A stretch of DNA of 14,289 nucleotides from the NCBI GenBank assembly GCA_025997715.1, contig BNUY01000077.1, positions 1-14,289 of the forward strand, written 5' to 3'. This document shows positions 7,920 to 14,070 of the stretch, in pieces. A model generated the notes under the pieces. That model ran no database searches. It saw only the letters and a program-made list of their open reading frames with translations, and was not told where the DNA came from. The position numbers and the translations under genes are program-made. Positions within the stretch are counted from its first letter, which is position 1. Each line of letters opens with the position of its first letter. This DNA comes from Spirochaetia bacterium. Its GTDB lineage: Bacteria > Spirochaetota > Spirochaetia > Treponematales > Breznakiellaceae.

Positions 7920-8975
7920 TTACAATAATATTTTTCCCGATGAAAAACTATTAGAACTAAGTATTATATCGTCATTGTATCCCATGCTTTCTAATAGAAG
8001 TGAATATAATAGATCAGTATATTTAAAGAAGTGAGAAACAATATTATCAATATTTGTCTCATTCAATTTCCCCCCATGCATAAGAGGGTTTCTATAATCG
8101 GTTATTAGTTTATTGTCATTTAAATATGCCTTTGGGATTTTCTTGTTGATTTTTTTATTATACATTCCTAACTTTATTTTCAGATTTCCTTTTTTTATTA
8201 TACGTTCACCAACACCTTTTTCCAAAAGAATATTATTAAGAAATCTCTCAAATGTTATAATAAGAATTGCCCATTTTATTATTATATCAGATTCACTATG
8301 CATTTTTGAAAGAGAACTAATTGTCTCTTTATAATAATCATTTTCAATTTTATTCAGAGTATCGCAATTTTCGATTAAATTCTTTATTTTTATAATGTTC
8401 TCTCCAAGAACTTGATAATTGGCTGAATTATTTGTTGTTCGATTTCGTATTACATATAATTCGATCGATTGATTAGCATTGTTGATATATTTGCATATTG
8501 AAATTCCAAAATCACGTCCTGTTATAAAAGACATAATATATTCCAATTTGTCATATAATTTTATTTCATTCAAAACATCAAATTGTTCCATAACCGGAAC
8601 TGGATATTGTAATGTTGCACCCAGAATGTTCTTAAAAATATGTATTATTTCATGATTATTCCATTGATTCCTATTCGGTGAAATATTAATATCACGCCAT
8701 TCTATAATAATATTATCATTATATCTTGGAATTTCACTACAAATGCAATCACAGACAACAACATCTACTATGCCTTGATTTTTTCTTGCTATTAAAATAT
8801 TTGAACTTGCAGTCCCTTCATAAACAAACTGGTGTATTTGTGAAAATTCATGGTTGCAGGCGGTAAAAAAGAAGTCACCTATTTTATAATTGAAATCATT
8901 ATCCTCCCCAAGTATTTCATAATTAATGAATTTCCTATTATCATCAATTGAAGGAATATCTAATGGAGTTTTCAT
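7920..8975 (-). CDS. Unknown protein with Apea-like HEPN motif
   Basis: A 351-residue protein of unknown function. Residues 1 to about 180 look like a globular beta-rich domain (KIGDFFFTACNHEFSQIHQF, GIVDVVVCDCICSE) with no motif I know. The C-terminal part (about 215-335) is helical and carries FERFLNNILLEKG (242-254) followed by ITDYRNPLMHGGK (291-303). R295 and H300 form an Rx4H motif, and the arrangement of Glu helix, linker and RN-hydrophobic-H-G is typical of Apea-like HEPN domains, many of which are RNases or belong to defence proteins. Activity is inferred from that motif only. The gene is clearly AT-rich (16 G+C in the 60 bases at 8161-8220) and has no evident glycan link, so it is probably an insert. 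It follows a 46-codon ORF by 27 nt and probably shares its promoter. Confidence 0.75.
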   Translation of the reverse strand: MKTPLDIPSIDDNRKFINYEILGEDNDFNYKIGDFFFTACNHEFSQIHQFVYEGTASSNILIARKNQGIVDVVVCDCICSEIPRYNDNIIIEWRDINISPNRNQWNNHEIIHIFKNILGATLQYPVPVMEQFDVLNEIKLYDKLEYIMSFITGRDFGISICKYINNANQSIELYVIRNRTTNNSANYQVLGENIIKIKNLIENCDTLNKIENDYYKETISSLSKMHSESDIIIKWAILIITFERFLNNILLEKGVGERIIKKGNLKIKLGMYNKKINKKIPKAYLNDNKLITDYRNPLMHGGKLNETNIDNIVSHFFKYTDLLYSLLLESMGYNDDIILSSNSFSSGKILL

Positions 8976-9002
8976 TAGTATCTTAATTTTACCTGTTATA
9001 TC

Positions 9003-9143
9003 TTAACTTGCTTCAATGTTTACATTATTTCCTAACAAAGCACTATCTTTATATATGCTTCCTGTAAATGAAAAATTTAATAATGTAAAGTCCTTATGGG
9101 TAAATCGAACATTACCTTGATGAACATTATCTATTAAAGGCAT
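9003..9143 (-). CDS. Small 46-residue protein upstream of HEPN-like gene
   Basis: Starts at the ATG at 9143 (MPLIDNVHQGN...), placed by a perfect AAGGAGG 7 nt upstream. A longer reading to a TTG at 9260 exists, but that TTG is the first triplet of a TTGACA -35 box, so it cannot be the translation start if that promoter is used. The 46 residues have no signal peptide or membrane segment and match no family I recognise; the sequence reads like a short soluble polypeptide (FTLLNFSFTGSIYKDSALLG). The stop is 27 nt ahead of the HEPN-like start, so the two are likely co-transcribed. It could be a small partner or antidote, a leader peptide, or the N-terminal leftover of a broken gene. Confidence 0.55.
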   Translation of the reverse strand: MPLIDNVHQGNVRFTHKDFTLLNFSFTGSIYKDSALLGNNVNIEAS

Positions 9144-9150
9144 ATTTTTT

Positions 9151-9157
9151 CCTCCTT
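9151..9157 (-). promoter_or_regulatory. Strong Shine-Dalgarno AAGGAGG of the 46-codon ORF
   Basis: AAGGAGG on the minus strand lies 7 nt before the ATG at 9143. It decides the start of the small ORF and is much stronger than the ribosome sites of most other genes here. Confidence 0.75.
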
Positions 9158-9230
9158 GAATATCCCCAGCAAACAATCCCACCAAAGGCTGCTTGCCAGT
9201 TTTTTGATGGACTGCATAATTGGTATACAA

Positions 9231-9260
9231 AACATAACATATAGCGTTATATTTTGTCAA
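9231..9260 (-). promoter_or_regulatory. Candidate sigma-70 promoter for small ORF and HEPN-like gene
   Basis: Perfect -35 TTGACA (9260-9255), an 18-nt spacer, and -10 TATGTT (9236-9231, four of six matches). Transcription would begin near 9224, giving a leader of about 80 nt before the ATG at 9143. It lies between the HAD gene stop and the small ORF, so the HEPN-like gene has a promoter independent of the glycan genes upstream. No operator-like palindrome is obvious. Confidence 0.55.
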
Positions 9261-9335
9261 CTAGTTTCCGCCTCGAAATCCTCTATCTTGTACCCTTCCC
9301 TATCCAGTTTTCCCCTGCACCCTCGTAGAGCTCCA

Positions 9336-9938
9336 TTACACCAGCACATATTCGCCATGCAATTTTTTGTTGAAAAAGTGATTAATGTCTTCAATTACTT
9401 GCACGTTTTTTCTATAGGTATAGGCTTCGACATTTCGCAGACCGGTTTTTACCAAGAAAACAGCCGTATTTTTATTGTCGGCACATACATATTCACTTTC
9501 GGAATCGCCAACTATAATTGCATCAGCATAACCTAATAAATAATCTTTTTTTGTTATAGTCATTGGATTTAAAATAATTACATTTTTTGTATCTAAATTT
9601 AATCCTAAATAATTCATTTGTAAAAATAAATTATCAGGTTTATTTCGATAGGTTAGTATTTTACAATCTTTAATATTTCTACATCGATCCAGTATCAATG
9701 TATCCAATTGCAAATAATCCAAATTTTCCAAGCTGTTTGTTTTGTAAATTTTATAATCTGAAAAATAATTGGTAGTTGTATGTTTTTTTGCTAATAAATA
9801 ATCGTCCTGCAATAATTTCTTTTCTTTTTTATATAACTCAAAATTTAAGTCTATTTTGTAAAAATCACAAAAAATTTTATAATACCGTTTCCAGACATTA
9901 ACTATTGTTCCGTCAAAATCCAAAAAAACTTGCGTCAA
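9336..9938 (-). CDS. HAD-superfamily hydrolase
   Basis: A 200-residue haloacid dehalogenase-fold protein. Motif I is FLDFDGTIV (5-13, Asp7 nucleophile, Asp9 acid/base), motif II is ILTYR (94-98, Thr96), the motif III lysine is Lys130 or Lys131, and motif IV is IVGDSESEYVCAD (142-154) with its acidic residues. Between motifs I and II about 80 residues form a cap. Most such proteins remove a phosphate from a small molecule; the substrate is unknown. Its start overlaps the end of the ATP-grasp gene (ATGA, 9935-9938). ATP-grasp and HAD genes are often paired in surface-glycan clusters, so a joint modification of a sugar or its precursor is plausible. The C-terminal HGEYVLV ends where a short GC-richer segment begins, so the last few residues may not be original. 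Confidence 0.85.
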   Translation of the reverse strand: MTQVFLDFDGTIVNVWKRYYKIFCDFYKIDLNFELYKKEKKLLQDDYLLAKKHTTTNYFSDYKIYKTNSLENLDYLQLDTLILDRCRNIKDCKILTYRNKPDNLFLQMNYLGLNLDTKNVIILNPMTITKKDYLLGYADAIIVGDSESEYVCADNKNTAVFLVKTGLRNVEAYTYRKNVQVIEDINHFFNKKLHGEYVLV

Positions 9939-10861
9939 TCAAACAACTCCTCATAATATCTATACATTGGCATTTTTGATAAATTAATATTAATATTCTT
10001 ATCATAAATAATTCCCATAGATTCTTGTAAAAGTAAATTTGGAATATTAAGACCCGAATGAACGGCTAAAGGCAACCCACCTGATGCAAATCTAAGATTA
10101 AAATCAAAAAAAATCTTTTCACCACCCTGATAAAAGAACTGGAAATTTACAGGCCCTATAAATGCGAATTCATTTTCCAGAATTCTAATTTCCCTTGAAA
10201 TATCAATTTCCATAGCCGATTCGGTAATAGAAACGGCTCCGCCAATACTTTTTATTCGTTTTCTGATATAATAATCCACTAAACCGAAATTTCTTGAAAA
10301 AAAACAATCTACCGTATACTCATCCCAATCATAATAATCAGTAAAAAAAAGGCTCGTATTTGAAGCGTAAAGGTTGTATTCATCTATCGTATTAATCTTA
10401 ATGATTCCGCAACTTCCACTACCTATTTTTGGTTTCAGCAAAACGGGAAACTGCTTTATATCCGCATCATTATAGATTATTCTTGGACACCGTATGCCCT
10501 TTTTATTAACTTCAATATAGGCATTTAATTTATTTTCGAAAATTCGAATCGTTTGAATATCGCAAACAAGCAATTTTCCCTTAATGATTTTCTCAATCTT
10601 ATCTTTATTTTCAGATACTATAGATATCTCTTCTGAATGTGTTGGTATAAATACATCTATTTTATATTTTAGTAGTATTTCAGTAACTCTATCTATATAA
10701 TCTTTTTCTCTGAACGATGGCACTATAACAAAATCATCAACAAAAAATTTACCGGTACTCTTGTAATTGTTATCTATACCAACCAGGTAATTATCTTTTT
10801 TATATTGTCTTGCAAGATAAATTCCCGTTAAACCTCCGCAAGAACCTATCAATATCTTCAT
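9935..10861 (-). CDS. ATP-grasp ligase-like protein
   Basis: A 308-residue ATP-grasp enzyme of the carbamoyl-phosphate-synthase-like group. The N-terminal preATP-grasp Rossmann part begins ILIGSCGGLTGIYLARQY (3-20). The ATP-grasp part shows FPVLLKPKIGSGSCGIIKI (138-156: lysine and glycine-rich loop). Metal ligands are in GPVNFQFF (236-243) and FFDFNLRFASGG (251-262), where Asp253 and Asn255 take the place of the family's Glu and Asn. Such enzymes join a carboxylate to an amine or similar group by way of an acyl-phosphate, so this one may amidate a uronic or nonulosonic acid; that is inference. AAGG lies 10 nt before the ATG. The start overlaps a 38-codon micro-ORF (ATGA), and the stop overlaps the HAD gene (ATGA). 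Confidence 0.85.
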   Translation of the reverse strand: MKILIGSCGGLTGIYLARQYKKDNYLVGIDNNYKSTGKFFVDDFVIVPSFREKDYIDRVTEILLKYKIDVFIPTHSEEISIVSENKDKIEKIIKGKLLVCDIQTIRIFENKLNAYIEVNKKGIRCPRIIYNDADIKQFPVLLKPKIGSGSCGIIKINTIDEYNLYASNTSLFFTDYYDWDEYTVDCFFSRNFGLVDYYIRKRIKSIGGAVSITESAMEIDISREIRILENEFAFIGPVNFQFFYQGGEKIFFDFNLRFASGGLPLAVHSGLNIPNLLLQESMGIIYDKNININLSKMPMYRYYEELFD

Positions 10862-10974
10862 ATAGCAATAACCTTATTTTTATGGCAAAACAGATCATTG
10901 CTCCTACGCTCTGTATTAAATCTTAATGGCTTATATTTGGCTCTTCTTATGGGGGCGGTACGCGTTCTATTCAT
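10858..10974 (-). CDS. 38-codon micro-ORF bridging two genes by ATGA overlaps
   Basis: Opens with an ATG that overlaps the aminotransferase stop (ATGA at 10974-10971) and closes with a TGA that overlaps the ATP-grasp start (ATGA at 10861-10858). It therefore fills the otherwise empty 109-nt gap exactly. The product is short and very basic (begins MNRTRTAPIRRAKYKPLRF, ends KNKVIAI) and has no known motif. It may be an internally deleted remnant of a larger gene that once stood here, keeping both original ends, or a translated spacer that carries ribosomes to the next gene. A chance open frame is possible at this length. Confidence 0.4.
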   Translation of the reverse strand: MNRTRTAPIRRAKYKPLRFNTERRSNDLFCHKNKVIAI

Positions 10975-12089
10975 TTTTTGTAAAAAGCCTTTATACTTTC
11001 ACACACAAAGCTTACTTCATATTCAGCCAGTTCGGGAAACATAGGAAGCGCCAAAACTCTTCCGCACAATCTTTCCGCAACCGGGAAATCACCTTTTTTG
11101 TACCCAAGGTATGCAAAACACTTTTGCAAATGAAGCGGAAGAGGATAATAGATTGATGTCCCTATTCCTTTATCTTTTAGATGCGCCTCAAGCTCATCTC
11201 GTTTTTCAGCCTGAATGCAAAATGCCTAATATACTTCTTTATGATTATTTTTAACAACCGGCAGTTTAATCTCTGCAATATCTTTCAATAATTCCCTGTA
11301 TTGGACGGCGTGTTTTTCACGTTTTTGTATGGCTGTATCAATATGGTATAATTTTACATTCAGTATCGCAGCCTGCAAAGTATCAAGCCGGGAGTTATAA
11401 CCGATATAATCATGGTGGTATCGTACAGTTGAGCCATGGACGCGGTAACTTTTGGCTTTTTGATACAATTCCTCATTATTGGTAACAATCATCCCGCCAT
11501 CACCATATCCGCCGAGGGTCTTGGTGGGGAAAAAAGAAAATACGCCAAAATCGCCGATAAGCCCCGCATATTTATGTTCGCCTTTATACAGCGTCCTCAT
11601 ACCAAAGGCTTCGGCGGCATCTTCCAGTACCGCAAGATGGTGTTTTTCTGCAATTTCCATACACGCGATCATATCTGCAGTTTGCAGAAAAAGATGAACC
11701 GGCAGTATCCCTTTAGTTTTATTGGTAATCCGGTTTTCAGCATCGCGCATATCCATACAATACGTATCTTCATCTATGTCGCAAAAAACCGGCTTGCCGC
11801 CCAGGCGGGCTATACAAGATGCAGAAGCAAAAAAAGTGAATACCGGGGTTAAAATCTCAGCGCCATTCTTAAAATCCAATATATCGGACGCAATCACCAA
11901 TGCATCGCTCCCATTGGCGATGCCTACCGCATAACTCGCGCCGGTATACTTACAAACAGCTTCCTCAAAGTCATTGACCTGTTTTCCTAAAATAAAAGCA
12001 CCGGAAGTAATTACCTCTGAAACCGCTTGATCAAATTCTGATTTGTAAAGCGCATATTCCCGAGTCGCATCATAAAAGGGTACTTTCAT
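10971..12089 (-). pseudogene. Sugar 3-aminotransferase (DegT/DnrJ family) with in-frame amber stop
   Basis: PLP-dependent sugar aminotransferase resembling WbpE/WlbC and GnnB, which aminate C3 of a 3-keto UDP-GlcNAc-type sugar. Read from ATG 12089, residues 1-287 end at a TAG (11226-11228). Past it, 84 more codons follow in the same frame to TGA at 10973-10971, including KGIGTSIYYPLPLHLQKC and FPVAERLCGRVLALPMFPEL, which are the normal C-terminal motifs. The total of 372 positions is the usual family length, so only one codon is wrong. The first part has GIANGSDAL (56-64), EDAAEAFG (156-163), and the PLP lysine in FSFFPTKTLGGYGDGG (Lys190). LFLQTADM stands where most relatives have LFGQ-ADM. 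It overlaps the dehydrogenase upstream by ATGA. The stop could be a true nonsense mutation, a sequencing error, or a read-through codon. Confidence 0.85.
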
Positions 12090-13183
12090 TTAAATTCTCC
12101 GGCCATTTCCAGAGTTGAAAAATCGCATGGCAGATCAACAGGCATACCGGTCTTCTGTGATTTATATATCGCCAATATTATTTCAAGGGCTTTCCGCCCC
12201 TTTTCTCCGGAAACAAGGGGTTCCCGATTCTGCCGAATCGCATCAACAAAATCCTTAAATAGGGCCGAATGTCCAAAACCATAAACCGTAGGCGGATCTT
12301 TTTGGTTTGGGTCCAGAACTTTTTCTTCCGTATCCCCAACAAAACCGGCATCCGCAAAACGCCAGGTCTCAATCCTGTTAACCGCAAGCCCACCGATAAC
12401 TGCCGTCCCCTTTTCACCAAAAAGAGAGAGTGTTTCGTTCAGATTTGTGGGGAAGACATCGACTGTTCCCTCAATAATTCCCATAGCGCCGCTCTTAAAC
12501 TCAACAATAGCCGCCCCAAAATCTTCTGCTTCTATGGGCCGCATAAAACACCGTGTTTGAGCCTGTACCCGTACCGCGTCTTCACCCATCATCCACTGGA
12601 GAAGGTCAATTCCATGTGTACATTGATTCATCAGTGTTCCGCCGTCCTGCTCCCAAGTTCCCCGCCAGGGAGCCTCGGCATAATAAGCTTCATTGCGGTT
12701 CCAGCGAATCTGTACCATGCCGTGAAGCAGACGGCCAAAACGCCCCTCTTCAAGTACTGTGCGTAATCGCTGTACCGGCGCATTAAACCGGTTTTGGAAA
12801 CAGATGGCCAGTTTTTTGTTGTATTTCTGCGCTGTCGCAATCATGGCATCCGCGTCTTTTGTTGAAAGGGCCATAGGCTTTTCGCAGATCACATAGCAGC
12901 CCGTTTCAAGGCACGCCATGGCTATATCCTTATGTTTCCCCGATTCAGTTGCGATGGTCACCATGTCGGGTTTCTGTTCCGCGAGCATTTTCCGGTAATC
13001 TGCATACACCGTTACTTCTGCGACTGGGATACTTGTCTGGTATTCTTTTTTCTTTTGCTCAGCACGATCAATGATCGGATCACAAACCGAAGTTAATTGC
13101 ATTGTTTCCGCATTGCTGACAAATGCTTCTATATGCTTAGAACTGATACGTCCGCATCCGATAAGCGCTACCGTGTGTTTCAT
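12086..13183 (-). CDS. Gfo/Idh/MocA-family sugar-nucleotide dehydrogenase (WbpB/WlbA/GnnA-like)
   Basis: NAD(P)-dependent oxidoreductase of 365 residues. I start at the ATG at 13183 (MKHTVALIGCGRISSKHIEA), because the Rossmann fold begins there; the upstream open frame to 13273 adds 30 residues with no family character. Marks are GCGRISSKH (9-17), the EKP motif (101-103) in ICEKPMALS, and GGTLMNQCTHGIDLLQWMMG (181-200), which has the likely catalytic His190. Relatives oxidise the C3 hydroxyl of UDP-GlcNAc or UDP-GlcNAcA, and the following aminotransferase then uses the 3-keto sugar. Whether the substrate is the uronic acid (Wbp/Wlb) or UDP-GlcNAc (Gnn) cannot be told; no WbpA- or WbpD-type partner gene is in the window. 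Base composition (29 G+C in the 60 bases at 12601-12660) is clearly higher than in the centre. Confidence 0.88.
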   Translation of the reverse strand: MKHTVALIGCGRISSKHIEAFVSNAETMQLTSVCDPIIDRAEQKKKEYQTSIPVAEVTVYADYRKMLAEQKPDMVTIATESGKHKDIAMACLETGCYVICEKPMALSTKDADAMIATAQKYNKKLAICFQNRFNAPVQRLRTVLEEGRFGRLLHGMVQIRWNRNEAYYAEAPWRGTWEQDGGTLMNQCTHGIDLLQWMMGEDAVRVQAQTRCFMRPIEAEDFGAAIVEFKSGAMGIIEGTVDVFPTNLNETLSLFGEKGTAVIGGLAVNRIETWRFADAGFVGDTEEKVLDPNQKDPPTVYGFGHSALFKDFVDAIRQNREPLVSGEKGRKALEIILAIYKSQKTGMPVDLPCDFSTLEMAGEFK

Positions 13184-13235
13184 AATAGTAGACCCATACT
13201 TTGCTTTTTTGGTTTGTAGATATAACCGGAACAGG

Positions 13236-13264
13236 CTTACACCCGCTCTGGCCTGCATATTCAA
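13236..13264 (-). promoter_or_regulatory. Weak candidate promoter upstream of the dehydrogenase gene
   Basis: TTGAAT (13264-13259), 17-nt spacer, TGTAAG (13241-13236). Each box matches the sigma-70 consensus at four of six positions. The position, about 50 nt before the ATG at 13183, is suitable, and a hairpin terminator for the gene upstream lies just beyond, but the match is weak. Confidence 0.25.
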
Positions 13265-13348
13265 TCGTAGCACGCAGGCAGTCGGAAAAGATCAGCATGT
13301 TATGGCTTAGAAAATAGGTGGTTTGGAAGGACTATATATTATTAGTCT

Positions 13349-13382
13349 GGAAAATAAATAATCCTCGCCCTAAAGGGCGAGG
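13349..13382 (-). terminator. Hairpin terminator of the 111-codon gene
   Basis: Perfect 9-bp stem CCTCGCCCT/AGGGCGAGG (13363-13382) with a 2-nt loop, followed on the minus strand by a T-rich run ATTATTTATTTT. The TAG stop of the 111-codon gene lies inside the stem. The form fits a rho-independent terminator, although the same palindrome is also part of a repeat cluster. Confidence 0.5.
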
Positions 13383-13478
13383 TATTGAAGATTTCTCATT
13401 GAAAACTTTGTTTTTGTGGGGGAACAAATCCCCCACACCCCCAGTTGAATCGCCCTAAAGGGCGGGGAATTAAACCCC
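13363..13478. repeat. Cluster of three GC-rich palindromes with a repeated 14-bp core
   Basis: The palindrome CGCCCTAAAGGGCG occurs twice in direct order (13366-13379 and 13451-13464), 85 bp apart. Between them lies GTGGGGG-AACAAAT-CCCCCAC (13416-13436), a perfect 7-bp stem with a 7-nt loop. GGGG and CCCC (13464-13467 and 13475-13478) may form a further small stem. Paired palindromes of this kind resemble REP-type doublets or the ends of IS200/IS605-like elements. No transposase is present, so this would be a non-autonomous copy or relic. The element codes for residues from about 76 to 111 of the neighbouring small protein. Confidence 0.6.
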
Positions 13479-13705
13479 AAGAGATTAAATACGGCGCGGC
13501 TGGAACGGGCGGTAATAGGAGTAGAATCGTAGACAAACATAACCGGTTTATTTTTTACCTCGAAGTAAAACGTAAAGGGCGTGTCCGCCGAGAATGCGCC
13601 GGTAAATGCACGGAAATACGGCGACAGGGGATTGCGCAGTACCCTGCCGTCGTCTGCCACCACAAGTTGATTAATAATATCCCGCTTAAAAGAATCCAGA
13701 AGCAT
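13370..13705 (-). CDS. Unknown 111-residue protein with repeat-encoded tail
   Basis: The start at 13705 (MLLDSFKRDIINQLVVADDG) is set by a perfect AAGGAGG 8 nt upstream (13714-13720). Another ATG at 13709 opens only seven codons. Residues 1 to about 75 look like a real globular domain (PFTFYFEVKNKPVMFVYDST, about 43-62) that I do not recognise. From about residue 76 the sequence is encoded by the palindrome cluster (FNSPPFRAIQLGVWGICSP) and is low in protein character. The gene may therefore be a longer one whose 3' end was replaced when the repeat arrived. It has no clear link to the glycan genes. Confidence 0.5.
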   Translation of the reverse strand: MLLDSFKRDIINQLVVADDGRVLRNPLSPYFRAFTGAFSADTPFTFYFEVKNKPVMFVYDSTPITARSSRAVFNLLGFNSPPFRAIQLGVWGICSPTKTKFSMRNLQYLAL

Positions 13706-13713
13706 ACATGCTG

Positions 13714-13720
13714 CCTCCTT
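13714..13720 (-). promoter_or_regulatory. Strong Shine-Dalgarno AAGGAGG of the 111-codon gene
   Basis: AAGGAGG on the minus strand, 8 nt before the in-frame ATG at 13705. It supports this strand over the plus-strand open frame that covers the same bases. Confidence 0.6.
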
Positions 13721-13747
13721 CGCACAAAAAGTAACGGTGTAGCACAA

Positions 13748-14070
13748 GCAGCGTAGTTCTCAGGGCAAATTTTCTCCCCTTGTACGTACACCTCTTGTAC
13801 CCGCTCTTGTTAAACGAATGAAAGCCGAATACCTACTCGTGCGCCGACAACAGCATCGAATAGATAATCCGGTTGCTGTTCTACGGCTCTTGAAAGCCGC
13901 CCGGCTCGGTAAAGCCATTCCCCCTTCGCATTTTGCGCGGAAGTTTTCCGCGTATTAATTGAAGAGAAATATAAAAAAGCCGATATTCCATCATGAAACC
14001 CAGCCTTTTTTGAGATATAAATTTATCAGTTGATCGCGATAATTCTTTACTATATAAGGAATTACATGAG
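13748..14070. other. Stretch without a recognised gene; weak coding traces
   Basis: No product is recognisable. On the plus strand a 46-codon frame (ATG 13818, stop 13956-13958; MKAEYLLVRRQQHRIDNPV...) has a protein-like composition and is open for about 24 codons upstream, but has no Shine-Dalgarno. On the minus strand one frame is open from about 14021 to a TAA near 13814 and then again to 13555, without a start signal. Either could be a decayed gene. Base composition is nearer to that of the dehydrogenase gene than to the AT-rich centre. Confidence 0.3.

Noticed and set aside
7777..8034. Plus-strand 85-codon frame over the non-coding interval and the end of the HEPN-like gene
   Set aside because: It overlaps the 3' end of a better-supported gene, has no ribosome site and no recognisable product.
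9257..9349. 30-codon minus-strand frame ending GKLDREGYKIEDFEAETS, overlapping the HAD gene end
   Set aside because: It reads like the tail of a lost gene and is GC-richer than its surroundings, but has no ribosome site and its stop falls in the -35 box. It may be a relic; not supportable as a gene.
7788..13288. Shared GTCGGAAAA at about 7788 and 13281 as paired insertion-element ends
   Set aside because: The match is only nine bases, both copies face the same way, and their flanks do not extend the similarity. Likely chance.
13137..13298. 53-codon minus-strand frame (MLIFSDCLRATIEYAGQSG...) ahead of the dehydrogenase
   Set aside because: It has no Shine-Dalgarno, overlaps the dehydrogenase start by 47 nt in another frame and matches nothing I know. 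Its protein-like look is not enough.
13363..13464. CRISPR-like repeat pair
   Set aside because: Only two palindromic copies with unequal flanks and no cas gene; this fits a REP-type or IS-end element, not a CRISPR array.
13445..13756. Plus-strand 103-codon frame opposite the 111-codon gene
   Set aside because: No Shine-Dalgarno, and it begins inside the palindrome cluster. The minus strand has a perfect ribosome site.
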